5,840 nucleotides of DNA from Dysgonomonas sp. (lineage in GTDB: Bacteria > Bacteroidota > Bacteroidia > Bacteroidales > Dysgonomonadaceae): assembly GCA_003523545.1 (NCBI GenBank), contig DQAM01000149.1, forward strand, positions 572 through 6,411. Reading direction: 5' to 3'. Every line of letters starts with the position of its first letter. Position 1 is the first letter of the stretch. A program made the position numbers and the translations under genes. Shown in pieces: positions 5,039 through 5,840 of this stretch. The notes below the pieces were generated by a model that saw only the letters and a program-made list of their open reading frames with translations, did no database searches and was not told the origin of the DNA.

Positions 5039-5840
5039 ATGCAGGCAATTCTCATTACGGCATATAAAAATATCGGGCATCTGAATAAACTAGTCGATTT
5101 TTTCGATGGTGATTTTTCTATTTATATACATATAGATAAGAAAAGCGCAATCAGCCGGGATGATATTAACTTACTGAAAAATAAAAAAAATGTGCGTTTG
5201 ATTTCCCAAAAGTATAAAATCAATTGGGGAGGTATCAATCATCTGAAAGCGATATTGTTATTGGCTGAAGAAGCGCTAAAGAATAAAGAAAATACCTTAT
5301 TCCACTTAGTAACGGGACACGACTATTCAATAAAACCTCTATCTGAGTTTGAAAAATTTGCAGAGGGAAACAGTGGAAAAGATTTTATGGAATATCATGA
5401 GTTGCCTTATTCTGCATGGCCGGAAGGAGGGATGGATAGATTATCCCGTTATAATTTATACGATTTAGTTGACGGTCGCAAAGGTTTTGGAAAACGTTTT
5501 ATAGAGGGCTTTTCTAAGTTACAGAAAATAATAGGTTTTAAACGGAAATTTTATCCGGGGTTTCCTAAACAATTTGGAGGCTCGACTTATTGGACGTTAA
5601 GACGGGAATCTTTGGAATATGTTTTCAAGTATATGGATGAGAATCCGAAGTTTCTTCCCCGTTTTAAATATTCATTCTGTGCGGAAGAAATCTTTTTCCA
5701 GACAATTCTTCTCAATTCACCCCTTAAAGAGAATATTATTCAAGGCAATAAACGGTTTATAGTATGGGAAGTGCGTAACGGAAACTTTCCTGCTAATCTG
5801 GATGAAACCGATTATAATAATATAACCAAATCGGAAGCGC
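5039..5840 (+). CDS. Family GT14 glycosyltransferase (core-2/I-branching enzyme type), 3' end outside window
   Basis: The frame is open from ATG 5039 to the window edge (267 full codons). The protein has the layout of bacterial core-2/I-branching (beta-1,6-N-acetylglucosaminyltransferase-like) enzymes: AILITAYKNIGHL at the start (3-15), IYIHIDKKS (28-36), INWGG (61-65), HLVTGHDYSIKP (89-100), FGGSTYWTLRRESLEYVF (179-196) and FCAEEIFFQTILLNSP (213-228). E216 or E217 is the likely catalytic base, by analogy with the glutamate of mouse C2GnT-L. No signal peptide or membrane segment is present, so it is probably cytosolic, using a nucleotide-sugar donor; the real donor and acceptor are unknown. 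Homologues usually end soon after the segment reached at the edge, so only some 20-30 residues are probably missing. It starts 8 bases after the preceding stop and is surely co-transcribed with that gene. Confidence 0.92.
   Translation, partial: MQAILITAYKNIGHLNKLVDFFDGDFSIYIHIDKKSAISRDDINLLKNKKNVRLISQKYKINWGGINHLKAILLLAEEALKNKENTLFHLVTGHDYSIKPLSEFEKFAEGNSGKDFMEYHELPYSAWPEGGMDRLSRYNLYDLVDGRKGFGKRFIEGFSKLQKIIGFKRKFYPGFPKQFGGSTYWTLRRESLEYVFKYMDENPKFLPRFKYSFCAEEIFFQTILLNSPLKENIIQGNKRFIVWEVRNGNFPANLDETDYNNITKSEA

Overview
The window comes from an AT-rich member of the Bacteroidota, most likely order Bacteroidales. Four things point there: an OmpA-family major outer-membrane protein built like the Porphyromonas Pgm6/7 type, a DnaX tail ending in the FGLEL sequence I associate with this phylum, A-rich leaders with little Shine-Dalgarno signal, and repeated matches to the Bacteroides promoter elements (TTTG at -33, TAnnTTTG at -7). 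A Dysgonomonas-like genus would fit the base composition and the OmpA style, but that is a guess.

Layout. The left part reads leftward: the 5' part of tRNA-Val(UAC) (cut by the window edge) with a near-perfect promoter, then dnaX, then an OmpA-family gene with its own terminator. A short divergent intergenic region (3437-3635) separates these from a rightward pair: a multi-pass membrane protein that looks like the DUF6056 family, and, 8 bases after its stop, a family-14 (core-2/I-branching type) glycosyltransferase that runs off the right edge. There is no gene-free stretch over 300 bases, no insertion sequence, no CRISPR array and no sign of a phage.

The most interesting point is dnaX. As written, the gene stops after 375 codons, right behind a run of eleven A (coding strand). 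The missing C-terminal tau part lies intact in the -1 frame, open from the A-run to a stop at 149. The -1 frame is closed immediately before the run and the zero frame immediately after it, so the run is the only place where the frames can be joined. This suggests recoding (transcriptional slippage or ribosomal frameshifting) that makes a 375-residue gamma-like and a 568-residue tau-like clamp-loader subunit from one gene. The alternative is a one-base homopolymer error in the assembly. If real, the arrangement is the reverse of E. coli and Thermus, where tau is the unshifted product.

Second, the OmpA-family protein carries a Gly/Tyr/Trp-rich insertion of about 100 residues in its barrel domain, with seven consecutive collagen-like Gly-X-Y triplets. 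The rightward pair probably belongs to a surface-glycan locus that continues outside the window: a GT-C-like membrane protein together with a cytosolic GT14 enzyme. The donor, acceptor and final glycan cannot be read from the sequence.
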